A program made the translations under genes and the position numbers. The notes beneath the pieces were generated by a model that worked only from the letters and a program-made list of their open reading frames with translations, made no database searches and was not told the DNA's origin. From Diacronema lutheri (lineage: Eukaryota > Haptophyta > Pavlovophyceae > Pavlovales > Pavlovaceae), in NCBI GenBank assembly GCA_019448385.1, contig JAGTXO010000020.1:248001-312000 (forward strand): a DNA stretch of 64,000 nucleotides. Direction: 5' to 3'. Positions 1 to 24,340 of this stretch are shown piece after piece; positions within the stretch are counted from its first letter, which is position 1, and every line of letters begins with the position of its first letter.

Positions 1-651
1 TGCTGAGCCGCCGCGTGCGCGCGGGCAGCCTCGAGTTCGGCGCGCAACTCGCGCTCGTCCTCGGCGCGCGTGCGCATGAAGAGCGCGTATTTGGCCTCGA
101 GCTCGATCGCTTGCTGCCTGCGCGCTTCGATCTGCTCCTTGAGGTACTGCACGACAGAGGCCTGCTCGGCCGAGGCAGAACTCACCGCCTCCTGCGCGCT
201 GCGCGTCTCCTCGTACACCTCGAGCAGCCGCTCTTTGCTGCGCGCGTCGGCGAGTGGATAGACGGGCGAGCATTTGGGTGGGCGGGCGGACGGGCGGGCG
301 GCGAAGATACGCGAGCGAGGGTAAGCACGGCGGTGACGTTCGAGCATCGCGCGCGATGCGAGCGTGCGCAGTCGCGCGCGGCTGCGCTCGCGACGACGAG
401 AGGCCGTCGCGCGTGCCTGTGCTTCAATTTGCTTTCCAGGTGCGCGATCTGCAGGTTCATCTCCTCGCGCTCGAGCTCCGAAATGGGCAGCCTGCGACGC
501 GACGACCGCGCGGAACGGCCGGCGCACGGTCAGCGGGCGCGCGCGCGCGCGCGGCTTGCGGGTGGCGCGGCGCCGATGCGCGCGGCCGTGTCGCGTACGG
601 GATATCAACTGCATCAACGTCCATCTCCGGCTTCTTCGGCTTGGGCGGCAT
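1..651 (-). CDS. coiled-coil, probably flagellar/basal-body protein (3' end outside window)
   Basis: Three exons read right to left: 651-599, 491-417 and 237 to beyond base 1. The protein starts MPPKPKKPEMDVDAVDIP, a Lys/Pro-rich head of the kind common in axonemal coiled-coil proteins. It goes on with a Glu/Arg/Gln-rich heptad-like helix (for example LEREEMNLQIAHLESKL) with no globular domain. Joins keep phase; the first donor is GTACGC and the second appears to be a rare GC donor (GCACGC, acceptor CGCGCAG). Family membership, perhaps near the DUF4515 or CFAP coiled-coil proteins, is inferred only from composition. The start lies 285 bp from that of the next gene on the other strand, so the two probably share a promoter region. 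Confidence 0.6.
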
Positions 652-936
652 CGCGGCCCTGCCGCCTCACGAGCTCCGCACGACGCGGCGGCGCCGGGCG
701 AGCGCCACGATGGCGGCGTAACCGCAAGGAAACGCCGCAACGCCCCCCCAGTGGAGGAGAGAGTCGCGTAAAGAGGGAGGCAGCATCGGTGCGCGCGGCT
801 CGGCGCGTGTCGCGCGCGGCGTTTCGAGCGCGGGCGCGCTTCGCACCGATAGCGCTCGCGCGCGGCGCGCTCACCACCTCCGCGTTCGCGTCGCGCCCGC
901 TCGCCCGCCGCAGCCGCCGCAGCCGCCGCAGCCGCC

Positions 937-3112
937 ATGCTCGCGCCGATCATCCCGCTCGACGAGTTTGGCGCGCTCGCGCTGCCGGCGCTCTGCTCCG
1001 TCGGTGCGCTGCCCGACCGGACGGCGCCTGCGGTGCTCGCGCGGAGCCTGACTGTTTGCGGCGACGCCGAGCTGCGCATCCCGCACGACCCGATCGCGCC
1101 GACCAACCTGCCCGCCGACACGCGCACGCTGCTCGGCTCGGCGCGCTGCTGGGTCGGACCGTTCGCCCTCGACGCCGCGACGGAGCCGCTCATCACGGAG
1201 TGGCTGGACAAGGGCGCTGCGGGCGTGCTCATCACGCTGCCGTCGAGCGAGCCGCCCGACCTCGTCGTCGAGATGCTCGCCGCCCTCCCGCGCGAGCGCG
1301 TGTGCCTGATCGTGCCGTGGGCGGGGGCGCGCGACGGCCCGTCGGCCCTGTCGCTCGAGGCCGCCGTCCGCCTCGCAGCGGCGCCGATCGAAAAGGCGGG
1401 CAAGCCGCTGGTCGCGCTGGTCGGCGCCCTGCTCGTCAATGTCTCGCTCCCGCCCACCGACACCGCCGCCGCCGACGGCGCCGCGCTCCTGGCCGAACCG
1501 CTCCGTCAGCTGGGCAAGGCTTTAAAACTCAAGATCCGGCTCGGCTTTGACGGCCTCGCGCCGTCGGTCGGTGACGCGGGCGCGCTGCACTGCGCCGACA
1601 TCGCGGTGCACGCGTGCGTCGCCGTCGCCACGCCGCTCGGCGCGAAGGTGACGCTCGTCGAGCCCGCGTCCGTCGGAGCGGCGCTCGTCGCCTGCGCGCG
1701 CACGGACCGCGCCGACGGCCTGCTCACGACGGTCGTTGTCGACGAGGGCGGCGTGTGCCTCGGTCTCGTGTACTCGTCGGCCGAGTCGGTGCAGGAGAGC
1801 GTGCGCGCCGGCCGCGGCATCTACTTCTCGCGCTCGCGCAACTCGCTGTGGCGGAAGGGGGACACATCTGGTGCAACGCAGGAGCTGCAGCGGATCGAAG
1901 TCGACTGCGACTCGGACGCGCTCCGATTCACCGTGCGCCAGCTGGGCGAGCCGCCCGCCTTCTGCCACTTAGGCACGCGCACGTGCTGGGGCGAGGCGCG
2001 CGGTCTCCACGCGCTCCAGCGCACGTTGCAGGCGCGCCTCGCCTCCGCGCCAGCTGGCTCGTACTCTGCGAAGCTTTTCGCTGACCCTACGCTCCTCAGG
2101 CACAAGCTGCTCGAGGAGGCGCAGGTGCGCCCTGCCCCTTTCAGACCCGTGCCCCTGCTCCTGCCCTGCCCTGCACTCGCCCTGTCCCCTGCGCATGCGC
2201 GCTTATTTGAACATCGCGCTTATTTGAACATCGCGCCGCATTGCGCTCGCTGTGCGCGCGGCAGGGGGGGGGGGGGGGGGGGGGAGGGGGGGGGGGGGCG
2301 CGGGGCGCGGGGGGCGCGGCGGGGCTCGTTTCAATGGGCGCCTGCGTACTTGCGCGGCCGCGCTCAGCCGCTGCCGGCCGCGCCCGTCCGCACAGGAGCT
2401 GATCGAGGCCACCGAGCCCGACCACGTCGCAGCCGAGGCAGCGGACATGCTCTTCTTCTTGATGACGCGCTGCGTCGCGGCGGGCGTCGGCCTCGCTGAC
2501 ATTGAGCGCCATCTCGAGTGCGCGCTCGACGCGGCGCGTGCCCAAGGCCTGCAGCGGCATTCGCGCCTTTTGCGCGCCGTGTCCGCCATCTGCTCGCGCG
2601 GATCGCCCTGCCCCTGTCCGCAACGCGAGGCGCGCCACGATCGCGCGGACGGCATGCATGCGCGAGCCGCGTGTCCGTCGCCCTCCGCTCGCCCACGCGC
2701 GGCGCAGCGCGCGCCTGCCGCCATGCGTCGAGCCGACGATGCTCTACCCCTCGAATCCCCGCGCCCTCTCACCGCCCTCCCCCCATCCTCTGCCATCCCC
2801 TGCTATCCCTCCCCATCCTGCGCCCTCCCCCCATCCCCTGCCATCCCCTGCCATCCCTCCCCATCCTGCGCCCTCCCCCCATCCCCTGCCATCCCTCCCC
2901 ATCCTGCGCCCAGCAAGCGTACGCTCAAGGTGAAGCGCCGCCCGGGCCTTGCAAAGGAGCATCGCGTCCGCGCGGCGGAGGAGCAGCTCGGCATCGCGCA
3001 TGCGCGCCCGGCCGGCAAGGCAGGCGCGAGCGGGTGGGCAAAGCTGGGCGTGGTTGTAGTCGCCGTCGGCGCGGCCGCGCTGCTCAGCGCTCGCTCGCTG
3101 GCGCAGCGCTGA
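937..3112 (+). CDS. HIS4: HIS4-like histidine biosynthesis protein (HisI + HisE), no HisD
   Basis: Exons 937-2124, 2396-2517 and 2914-3112 encode 502 residues. Residues 1 to about 230 match the N-terminal domain of fungal HIS4. Next comes phosphoribosyl-AMP cyclohydrolase (HisI), with GRGIYFSRSRNSLWRKG and the metal/active-site stretch DCDSDALRF...FCHLGTRTCWGE. Then phosphoribosyl-ATP pyrophosphatase (HisE) follows, KLLEEAQELIEA...EAADMLFFLM, closing with LKVKRR, which intron 2 joins exactly as in the yeast protein. These are the second and third steps of histidine synthesis (HisE acts before HisI). Yeast HIS4 continues into histidinol dehydrogenase; here the protein instead ends after about 55 residues with a hydrophobic segment (WAKLGVVVVAVGAAALL) near the C-terminus, a possible tail anchor. 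Donors are both GTGCGC. Family assignment is firm; the membrane tail is inference. Confidence 0.9.
2263..2298. repeat. poly-G run inside HIS4 intron 1
   Basis: The intron (2125-2395) holds an almost uninterrupted G run broken by single A residues. Similar G or C runs occur near 3137, 6917, 9856, 16853, 22470, 23257, 50721, 51197 and 60101, all in introns or between genes. Confidence 0.85.
2765..2912 (+). repeat. C-rich minisatellite in HIS4 intron 2
   Basis: Imperfect tandem copies of a C/T-rich unit (core CCCTCCCCATCCTGCGCC, with CCATCCCCTGCCAT between copies) fill the last 150 bases of the intron, up to the acceptor at 2912-2913. It doubles as a long polypyrimidine stretch before the 3' splice site. 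Confidence 0.8.
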
Positions 3113-3321
3113 CGGCGGGCTGTGGGGATGGGATGGGGGGGGGGGGGGGGGGGGGGGGGGTTGGGGCGTTGGAGGAAAAGGTCCAAGGGGACGCGGACGG
3201 AAAACACTGTGATTGGGAAATGCCTACCACCTCTCCACGACCAACGCTTTCGACCCTGACACAAGTGGATTTCAGCTTCACCCAGGATGGCCGGGACACC
3301 CTTCAAGACCTCACCCCCGTG

Positions 3322-3962
3322 TCAATAATACAATCCCCTTCCCGGGGGGATGCCTGGGGCGAGCATTCCGACGCCCGTGCCGCCACGGCCAGCGCCAACG
3401 CCCGAGGTCGGCTTGGGCTTCGTCGGCGGGGGCTTCATGTTCGACAACGTGGACTTCTGTCCCTGAATGCGAGCGACAAGCCGCTGCGCGGGAGAGAAGG
3501 CGCAAGGCCATGCTCAGCCGCGTGCGCATCGCACGCCGCGCGCGCGCGCGCACGGCGCGGCGCGCGCCGCCCTTCGCCCTCCCGCCACCCCCGGTCGCTT
3601 CGCCGCGGAACGCGCGCGCGCACCGCGTTCTCGCGCTCAATCTCGCTCGCCTTCTTCTTGCGATTGATCGCGGCAGAGCCCTCGCGCGAGAGGACTGGCG
3701 GCCTGCCGCCGCTCGCGGCGTTCGCCTCGACGCGTACGCGCGCCAGTTTATTGATAAGGTGCGCATTGTTGCGCTGGATCTCGTACTCTTGCGCGGACGT
3801 GAACGTGCGGCCCCCGTACCCGCCGATGCCGCTGCGCGCGGCCGAGCTGCTCCCCAAGCGCGCTTTTGAGGCCTCCACGCGCGACATGAGCGTCTCCATC
3901 TCCTTGAGCTGCGCGTTCAGCGCGAGCGCCTCCTGCAGCGTGGCGCTGTCCGCGTCGGTCAT
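3322..3962 (-). CDS. CFAP97/KIAA1430-like flagellar protein
   Basis: Two exons, 3962-3624 and 3483-3322, encode 166 residues. The central motif reads EYEIQRNNAHLINKLARV, then INRKKKASEIERENA, and across the intron ENARLVARIQGQKST. This is the conserved pattern of the CFAP97 (Hemingway) domain, found in proteins of cilia and flagella, and the exon join falls inside the conserved helix. The tail is Pro/Lys/Gly-rich. Donor is GTGCGC and acceptor CCGCGCAG. The start codon lies only 18 bases from that of TAM41 on the other strand, and the stop faces the HIS4 stop 209 bases away. The family assignment rests on motif recognition. Confidence 0.78.
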
Positions 3963-3980
3963 CTCCGTGAAACGGGCACG
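3963..3980. promoter_or_regulatory. 18-bp gap between divergent start codons
   Basis: The ATG of the CFAP97-like gene (3962, minus) and of TAM41 (3981, plus) are separated by 18 bases. Any core promoter or 5' UTR must therefore overlap the opposite gene's coding sequence. Confidence 0.6.
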
Positions 3981-5084
3981 ATGGCGGCGGTCGACGGTCC
4001 GTCGGACGCGTTTTACAGGTCCGTGTTGGCCTCACTCCCGCCGGTGGAGTTCGCCGTGGCATACGGCTCGGGCGTGATCGCGCAGGAGGATGCGCCACAC
4101 CCGTCTGCTGCCGCGGAGATCGCCGCTGTTCGCCCGATGCCGCGCGCCCGCCAGAGCAAGATGGTCGACTTCCTCCTCGCCGTGTCCGACGCGCGCGCGT
4201 GGCACGCGGCCAATCTGCGCACCAACGGCGCGCACTACTCGGCGCTCGGCTGGCTGGGCGCGCGCGCCGTCGTTAGCGTGCAGTGCTCGCGCTTTGGCGC
4301 GGGCGTCTACTTCAACACGCTCGTACCGCACGCGGCCGCGCCGCCCGGCGGCGTTGGCACGGAGGTCCGCCTGATCAAGTACGGCGTCATCAGCACTGAG
4401 CGGCTGCGTGCCGACCTGCTTGGGTGGGAGGCGCTGTATGTAAGTGGCCGGCTGCACAAGCCCGTGCGCACGCTCGTCGAGTGCGCAGACCTTCGGCCAG
4501 CGCTCGACGCCAACTTGCGCGCAGCGGTTGCCGCTGCGCTGCTGCTCCTGCCGGCCCGGTTCTCAGAGCGCGAGCTGCATTGCGCTCTTGCGGCGCTCTC
4601 GTACGCAGGCGATGTGCGCATGGGGCTTGCTGAGGATCCTCGCAAGGTCGAGCGCATCGTCGCAGGTGCTCAGGGCGCCTTCCGCACGCTGTACGCCGAG
4701 CCGCTCGCGTCGGCCGCGCCTGACGTGCTGCAGCGCGGGCCGACGGGAGAGTGGGCCCAGCGCATTGACGCCGCCACGACGGCTTCTCGGCTGCGCGGGC
4801 TCCCAGCGCGCGTGCGAGCGCACGTCGTCGCCGCAGTCGCGACGCGCGCCGCAGACTTTGCCCCGGCGCGCACGGAACGGGGGGCGGCCGCAGCTCCGCC
4901 GTCGGTCGATGCGGTCGCAGCGCTGGCGCCGCGTGAGGCGGTGCAAGGCGCGCTACGCGCGCACCTGGCAAGTACGGTGCGCCGTGCGTCCGCGACGCAA
5001 AGCCTGAAGGGGGTGCTCACCGCGGGCGCAGTGAAATCGGCCGTGTACGTCGCGCGGAAGCTCGCAAAGGGGCGCTTGAGCTGA
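3981..5084 (+). CDS. TAM41: mitochondrial phosphatidate cytidylyltransferase TAM41
   Basis: A single exon of 367 residues. TAM41 makes CDP-diacylglycerol on the matrix side of the inner mitochondrial membrane, the first committed step to cardiolipin. The nucleotidyltransferase signature is intact: PPVEFAVAYGSGV near residues 20-32, then KMVDFLLAVSD, WHAANLRTNGAHYS, FGAGVYFNTL, LIKYGVIS, LYVSGRLHKPV and ALSYAGDVRMG. These follow the order in animal and fungal TAMM41. The residues before PPVEF are few, so an N-terminal targeting sequence is not obvious. The C-terminus ends with a basic amphipathic stretch, typical for the family. No intron is seen, in contrast to the neighbours. Confidence 0.93.
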   Translation: MAAVDGPSDAFYRSVLASLPPVEFAVAYGSGVIAQEDAPHPSAAAEIAAVRPMPRARQSKMVDFLLAVSDARAWHAANLRTNGAHYSALGWLGARAVVSVQCSRFGAGVYFNTLVPHAAAPPGGVGTEVRLIKYGVISTERLRADLLGWEALYVSGRLHKPVRTLVECADLRPALDANLRAAVAAALLLLPARFSERELHCALAALSYAGDVRMGLAEDPRKVERIVAGAQGAFRTLYAEPLASAAPDVLQRGPTGEWAQRIDAATTASRLRGLPARVRAHVVAAVATRAADFAPARTERGAAAAPPSVDAVAALAPREAVQGALRAHLASTVRRASATQSLKGVLTAGAVKSAVYVARKLAKGRLS

Positions 5085-5303
5085 CGGTGTCGAGGTCGCG
5101 GGCTCGTTGGTGCGGCCGGCTCGGACGGATCCTTGTTGCTGAAAAGGCGACGGGGAGGACATTTCGACCAGAGTGGCAGAGTCTGTAGTCTGTCTTTGCG
5201 AGGGATCTCGATCCCACCAAAACGGAGACTTCAGACGCGAGCTCTCTCACACTACTGTGACGGGCGGCTGCCGCCCCTTGTGGAGCGGGCGCGAGCGCGC
5301 GAC

Positions 5304-8300
5304 ATGCCGCAGCCCGCGCGTATGGGCGCGCGCTGCGCGCGCGCGCTCGGCGTGGCGCTTTTCTTTGCGCTTTGCGTGCGCGTGCACACCCTCTCACTCT
5401 ACCGCGGCTCCAAGGTCATCGAGCTCGACGTGACCAATTTTTGGCGCTACACGGGCAACGTCTCGGATGGCGAGGTCTCCGTCGTCGAGGTGAGGCCCAG
5501 CGGGCACGCTCGCGCACGCCGGGCGTCCCCTTTGCCTACATTCATGCGCGCGAGCCAGCGCGCGCGCGCGCGCTTGCTCGACGCCGACTCGCACACACGC
5601 GCGCTCGCGCGCGTACACGCAATGCTTGCGCGCCACGCCACGCGCCTTGGCGCCGCGGCAGGCGTACGTGTCCTGGTGTCCGCACTGCCAGCGCATGGCG
5701 CCGGCATACCGGCGCTTCGCCGCGGAGGCCGAGCCGTGGGCTCCGGCGATCCACGTCACCGCCGTCGACTGCGTCGCGCACGACCTCCTCTGCCGCGACC
5801 TCGGCGTGTGGGGCTATCCGACGCTTTTCCTCTTCGGCGACCTGCGGCCGACGGTCGAGGCGATCGACAACGTCTACTCGCGGATCAAGCATGAGGGCGC
5901 GTTTGCAGAGGGCTACCCTGCCCACGCGATCCACGAGCTTTGGCAATGGACGCTCTCGTGGGCGAGCCCGCGCACCGAGCGTGTGTCGACGCCCCACGAG
6001 CTGACGCTCGCGCGCGAGCGCGCACACGCGGCGGGCGTGCCGATCGTGCTCTTCATCCGCTCCGACTGGGATCCGTCGACAGAGCAGTTTGGCGCGCCAC
6101 CGCCGCCGCTCGCGCCGACGCCCGCCGTCCCGCCGCCTTCGCCCGCCGTGCCGCCCGGCGCTGCGTCCGTTGCGCCGAACGCGCCCAGCCCGCCCGCGCC
6201 TCCCGAGGATATTCTCGCGCCGCTCTTTGGCGATTGGGTGGACGAGATCCCGGCCGACGACGATCCGTGCGCGCTGCTCACGCAGCCGGCGTGCCTTGAG
6301 CCCGCGGTCGGCTGCGAGCCAGTGATTGACTGTTGGAACGCTCACTGGCCGTCATCGTGTCACTGGTGGCATGAGCACGACGGTTGGGACTACGATGTGC
6401 TACGCGCGGCGGGCTGTCCGTGCCGGTGTCGCTCGCCGAGCCCGCCGCCGCTGCCGAGCCCGCCGCCGCCGCCGCCGCGCGCGCCGCCCAGCCCGCCTAG
6501 CCCGCCCAGCCCGCCACTGCTCGAAATGCTCGACGACGCCATGCTGCCCGCGCAGCAAGTCCATTTGCTCGTGCAACTCGCGTGCGCGCGGCGCCACCGA
6601 CCGCGCCCGGCCGTGGCGCCGCGCTCGTGTTCTCCGCCCCCATCCTCGTCTTGATCCGCGCGCGCGTTGGGCGCGTGCGACCCGCCGCGCCTCACAAGGC
6701 CCATTCATGTTCGTCTGTTCCCGCCACCCGCCCCGCGCCCCCGCACGCGCCCATGCCCCGCGGCGAACGCGCGCCGCGTGCGCGTGGCAGTTACGAGCTC
6801 GCGCCCATGCGCTTCGCCGAGTGGGTGGGTCCGCCCGTCGTCGGCCTGCTGCAGCGCTTTGGGCTTGACGCTGACGAAACGGATGTGCGGCGCCGCGACA
6901 AAGGGCCTGCTCATCCCCCCCCCCCCCCCCGCCCCCCCCCCCCCCCCCCCCCCCCCCCCCGCGGCACCTCGGCATCCTGGCACCCACGCTCTCGCCCACC
7001 GCGCGTCCCGGACTCACCGCCCCGGACGCACGTGCCGCGCCCTGTCCACCCGCACCGAGCGCAGCTGCGAATGCCGGCGATCGCGATTGCACCGGACGAC
7101 GGCTCAGGCGCGACGCTCTACCCGTTCGACGAGCCGCGATATGCGGCCGTTGCGAGCTGGCTCGCCTCGTTCCAGGGTGGGCGCAAACGCGGCGGCCTGC
7201 CCACAGTGGGCAGGTCGCGACAGTCAGATGGCCCAAGCGAGATCGACTCGGGCGCGCTCATCGCAATCCCGCCGCTCGCGTCCACGGACGCGCCGCCCGC
7301 GTGGCCACTGCCCGACGCCGAGCTGCGCGCGACGGTCATGTACTCGCTTGAGTCCTTCCCCTTCGCTGGCCGCCAGTGCCTTGCGCCACTCGAGCAATCA
7401 GACCTCGCCGCGTGGATCGACGCACTTTCCGAGGGGCTCTCCTTCGAGAGCGCAGACGCGCAGCTCCTGCGTGAGCTCGCCGGCGCCGTCCGGCTCGCGC
7501 CGCGCAACAACCTGTGCTTCCGCGACTGGGCGCCGTTGCTGCGCGCGTTGCGCCAGTCTGGGTTCGGCGCGCCGCACAACCTCGGCGACAAGTCGAGCGC
7601 GTGCGCGCGCGGCACTCATTCGCTCACGTGCACGCTCTGGGTGGCCTTCCACACGCTTCTCGCATCTTCCACGCGCGAGACGGCGCCGCGCAGGCTCGGC
7701 GCCATTCATGGCTTCATCCGCTCATTCTTCGGTGCGTGGCGCTGTGTGCAGCATGGCGACAGGCGCAGCATGGCCGGCAGGCGCAGCATGGCGACAGGCG
7801 CAGCATGGCCGGCAGGCGCAGCATGGCCGGCAGGCGCAGCATGGCCGGCAGGCGCAGCATGGCCGGCAGGCGCAGCATGGCCGACAGGCGCAGCATGGCC
7901 GGCAGGCGCAGCATGGCCGGCAGGCGCAGCATGGCCGGCAGGCGCAGCATGGCCGGCAGGCGCAGCATGGCCGGCAGGCGCAGCATGGCCGGCAGGCGCA
8001 GCATGGCCGGCAGGCGCAGCATGGCCGGCAGGCGCAGCATGGCCGGCAGGCGCAGCATGGCCGGCAGCGCCGCTGCCGGCCATGCTGCGTCGCCCCCTGT
8101 TCTCCACAAAACTCCCTGCCCCCTCGCTCCCCTCAATCGCGCCGCGTTGCCCGCGCCCGCCGCGCTGACCACCCCTTCTGTTTAACCCCCAAGATGCGCC
8201 GCACGCGCACTCACGCGCACCTCGCGCAACGCGCGCGCGCCCGCGTGTCGCGCGGCCTTGCGCGCAGCTTGCCACGAATGTGTGTCCCACTTTGCGCACA

Positions 8301-9829
8301 TGGCCGCCGAGTTGGACGAGTGGCTCGGTACCTCGCCACCGCCGAGCAAGCGCGACGTTGTCCTGTGGCTATGGCGCGCGCACAACACGGTGACGGTGCG
8401 CGTCGGGTTGATGGACGCGGCGTTTGCCGACGCGGCCGCGGTCGCCGACGCGGTCGCCGCAGCGGCAGGTACGCGACCGCCGCCGGCGGCGGACAGCGGC
8501 TCGGCGGGTGGGGCAGGCGGTGGTGGTGGCCGGGCGGGCGCGGCGAGCGCGCGCCCGGTGCGCATGCTCCTGTACCCAACTGCCGCGCAGTGCCCGCAGT
8601 GCTACGCGCCGCCGAACGGCATCTCGGGAGAGTCCGGCTATTTTGAAAAGAAGCTGCAGGCGGACTGCCCGCTGGTCGTCGCTGGGCGCAGCTTTGGGCT
8701 GCGGGGCGCAGCGGAGGGCGAGGGCGGCGCGGCTGCTGTCGACGGCGGAGGAAACGGCGCCGACGTCGAGGAGGATGTCGGCGTCGATCGCCCGTCCACA
8801 ACACGCGGCGCGGCGCAGCCGCCAGTACTTGCGAAGCCTGGGGCCTCCCAAGTGGGACCGTGCGACGACAGCGAGCTGCGCGCGATGCGCTTCCGCGTTG
8901 ATCGCGTCGCCGAGTTCCTCGATGGCGTGTACTCGCGGCCGCCCGCCCAGCCGCGCGTCCGCCCGCCGAGCGTTGTGATTTGGCCGCCGCAAGGAGCGGC
9001 GGGCGTGCGCGAGCGTGGGCGCGACGAGGGCAATGGGGACGGCGCTGCGGCTGGGCGCGCCGACAGTGCGGCCTGGTCGCCTCGCGTCAGCGCGGCCGGC
9101 GGCTCGAGCGGCAGCGCGGCAGGCTCTCCGTCGGATCCAGGGGCTGCGCCGGCGGTGGGACGGCCGGCAACAGGCGGCAACGATGGCAGGTTTTGGAGCG
9201 CGGCGGGTGCCGAGATGCGATTCGGCGAGCTCCGCCCGTTCCCAGGCCTCGAGAGCGCCGTGGCGCAGCGTGGCGTGCTGCCACGCGGTCAAAGCGAGCG
9301 CGGCTCGCCCATTTGGCTACTGCTCTTCGTGAGCTGCGTGATCGGAGCTGCTGCTGTTGGCAGTTGGGTGGTGCGCAAGCGCGTCGCGCAGACGGATTCG
9401 CGTCATGTCGGGCTGCGCGGTGAGGACGCGCGGTTCGGCGCATACCGCGACGACGATGATAACGGCGACAGCGACGGCGAGCTCGACGGCGCGCGCAATG
9501 GCACGGCTCGTCGCGCGCATGGCGGCGCACACCCGAGCGAATATGCAAGCCGTTACGAGGTCGAGCTGAGCAGCCGACCCGCGTGGGAGAAGGACCACGA
9601 CGACGACGAGGTGCATAACGGCTTTGAGAGCGTGGGCGCTGGCGAGGCTGACGCGCACGGCAACGGCCGCGAGCGCGCGCGCAACGGCAGCGGCCGGCGG
9701 CGCGTCCCAGAACTGCGCGCTTACGACATTGGGGGCGACGAGCTTCTCGATGGCGGAGGCGATGGCGCGGCTGCAAAGGAGCACAAGGTTTCCGGCGAGG
9801 CTCGGCCACTGGTTGACGGAATGCTCTAA
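5304..9829 (+). CDS. QSOX: quiescin sulfhydryl oxidase (thioredoxin + Erv/ALR), long membrane-anchored form
   Basis: Exons 5304-5489, 5662-6581, 6791-6884, 7065-7731 and 8268-9829 encode 1,142 residues. An N-terminal signal peptide ([17 protein letters not shown]) is followed by a thioredoxin domain with active site WCPHC (Cys 68 and 71; CPHC replaces the usual CGHC). A Pro-rich linker with two Cys-rich patches comes next, then a helical region and the Erv/ALR flavin domain. In the latter the redox pair CHEC (624-627) is created by the last intron, and [10 protein letters not shown] carries the FAD-binding W-x-x-H-N pattern. A distal CPQC follows. A C-terminal membrane helix ([16 protein letters not shown], about residue 970) precedes a charged tail. 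QSOX makes disulfides in the secretory pathway, passing electrons to oxygen. It is about twice the length of many QSOX proteins because of linker and tail. Confidence 0.9.
7748..8075 (+). repeat. 18-bp minisatellite in QSOX intron 4
   Basis: About 17 copies of GGCAGGCGCAGCATGGCC in direct tandem, a few with GGCGAC or CCGAC variants. They fill the middle of the 536-bp intron (7732-8267) that splits the Erv CxxC codons. Since 18 is a multiple of three and there are no stops, the tract reads open in several frames, but splicing removes it. Confidence 0.92.
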
Positions 9830-9895
9830 AAGTTAGTGGTGGTGCTGCTGCTGCCCCCCCCCCCCCCCCCCCCCCCCCCACCCACCCTTCAGTGG

Positions 9896-10562
9896 CTACT
9901 GCGCGTTGGCCGAGTCGCCCTGCTCTGTCAAACGCGCCAGCTGCTTCCACGGGCCCACCTGAAGCACCGTGCAAACCTTGCGATACATGTTCCTGTCCTC
10001 TGAGAGCAAGTACTTGAGCGTGCGGTTGCGCTGGCCGACCAACTTGTACATAATGCGCTTGGACGCCTTGTCCTTGTGGTGCGAGGCGAGGTGTCGGGTC
10101 AAATAGTCAATGCGCACGGTGAGCGTGGCAACTGTCGCGCGAGTAGGCCGCACGCGAGCGCACGCGGGTGCGCGCGGCAGGGAGTCAACGCACGCTCGGC
10201 CGGCCGGCGTCGAGCGCACGAGCGGGAAGTGCCGAGCGCGCACTCTGCACGGCGGGCGAGCCGGTGTCGCCAGGACGTGCTTGCCAATGCTCGATGGCGC
10301 GATGGAGCTCGACCTTCATCCTGTCGCTGGAGCTTGCGTTCTCGAGCGAGACCGCGCGGCGGACCGACTCTCCGAGCTCAGCAATCTGCTCGTCGGAGAT
10401 GCCCCAGAGGTAGTTGCCCGATGAGAGCTCGACGCGAGGAGGGGCGGCGGTTGCGCCAGCATCGCCACGCTCCAAGCTGAGAGCGCGCGCGCCAGCCCGC
10501 GGGGCGACGAGCGGCGCGACGAGCCGCGCGTGAAGCCGCGCGCCACGCAGCACGGCCAGCAT
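9896..10562 (-). CDS. MRPS15: mitochondrial small-subunit ribosomal protein uS15
   Basis: Exons 10562-10244 and 10131-9896 encode 184 residues. The first 30 residues (MLAVLRGARLHARLVAPLVA) are Arg/Ala/Leu-rich without acids, typical of a mitochondrial presequence. The S15 core follows: RPGDTGSPAVQIATLTVRID, where the intron falls in the Ile codon after VQ, then YLTRHLASHHKDKASKR and LVGQRNRTLKYL. That is the bacterial-type S15 pattern that binds the central domain of small-subunit rRNA. I chose the ATG at 10562 because it opens the presequence; an in-frame ATG at 10649 lies only five bases from the facing gene. The stop faces the QSOX stop 66 bases away, across a poly-C run. Confidence 0.9.
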
Positions 10563-10654
10563 CCTCTTCCCGAGAAAAGCACGACAACCCTCTTCCGAGA
10601 CGATCTCGGGAGAAGGTTGTCGGACGTGCGAGGGAGCGGCGAGGAGCACGCGCG

Positions 10655-24340
<13,686 letters not shown>

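Noticed and set aside
7748-8075. CRISPR-like array of short regular repeats (also 51950-52358)
   Set aside because: There are no unique spacers: units are directly adjacent, and the arrays lie inside spliced introns of eukaryotic genes.
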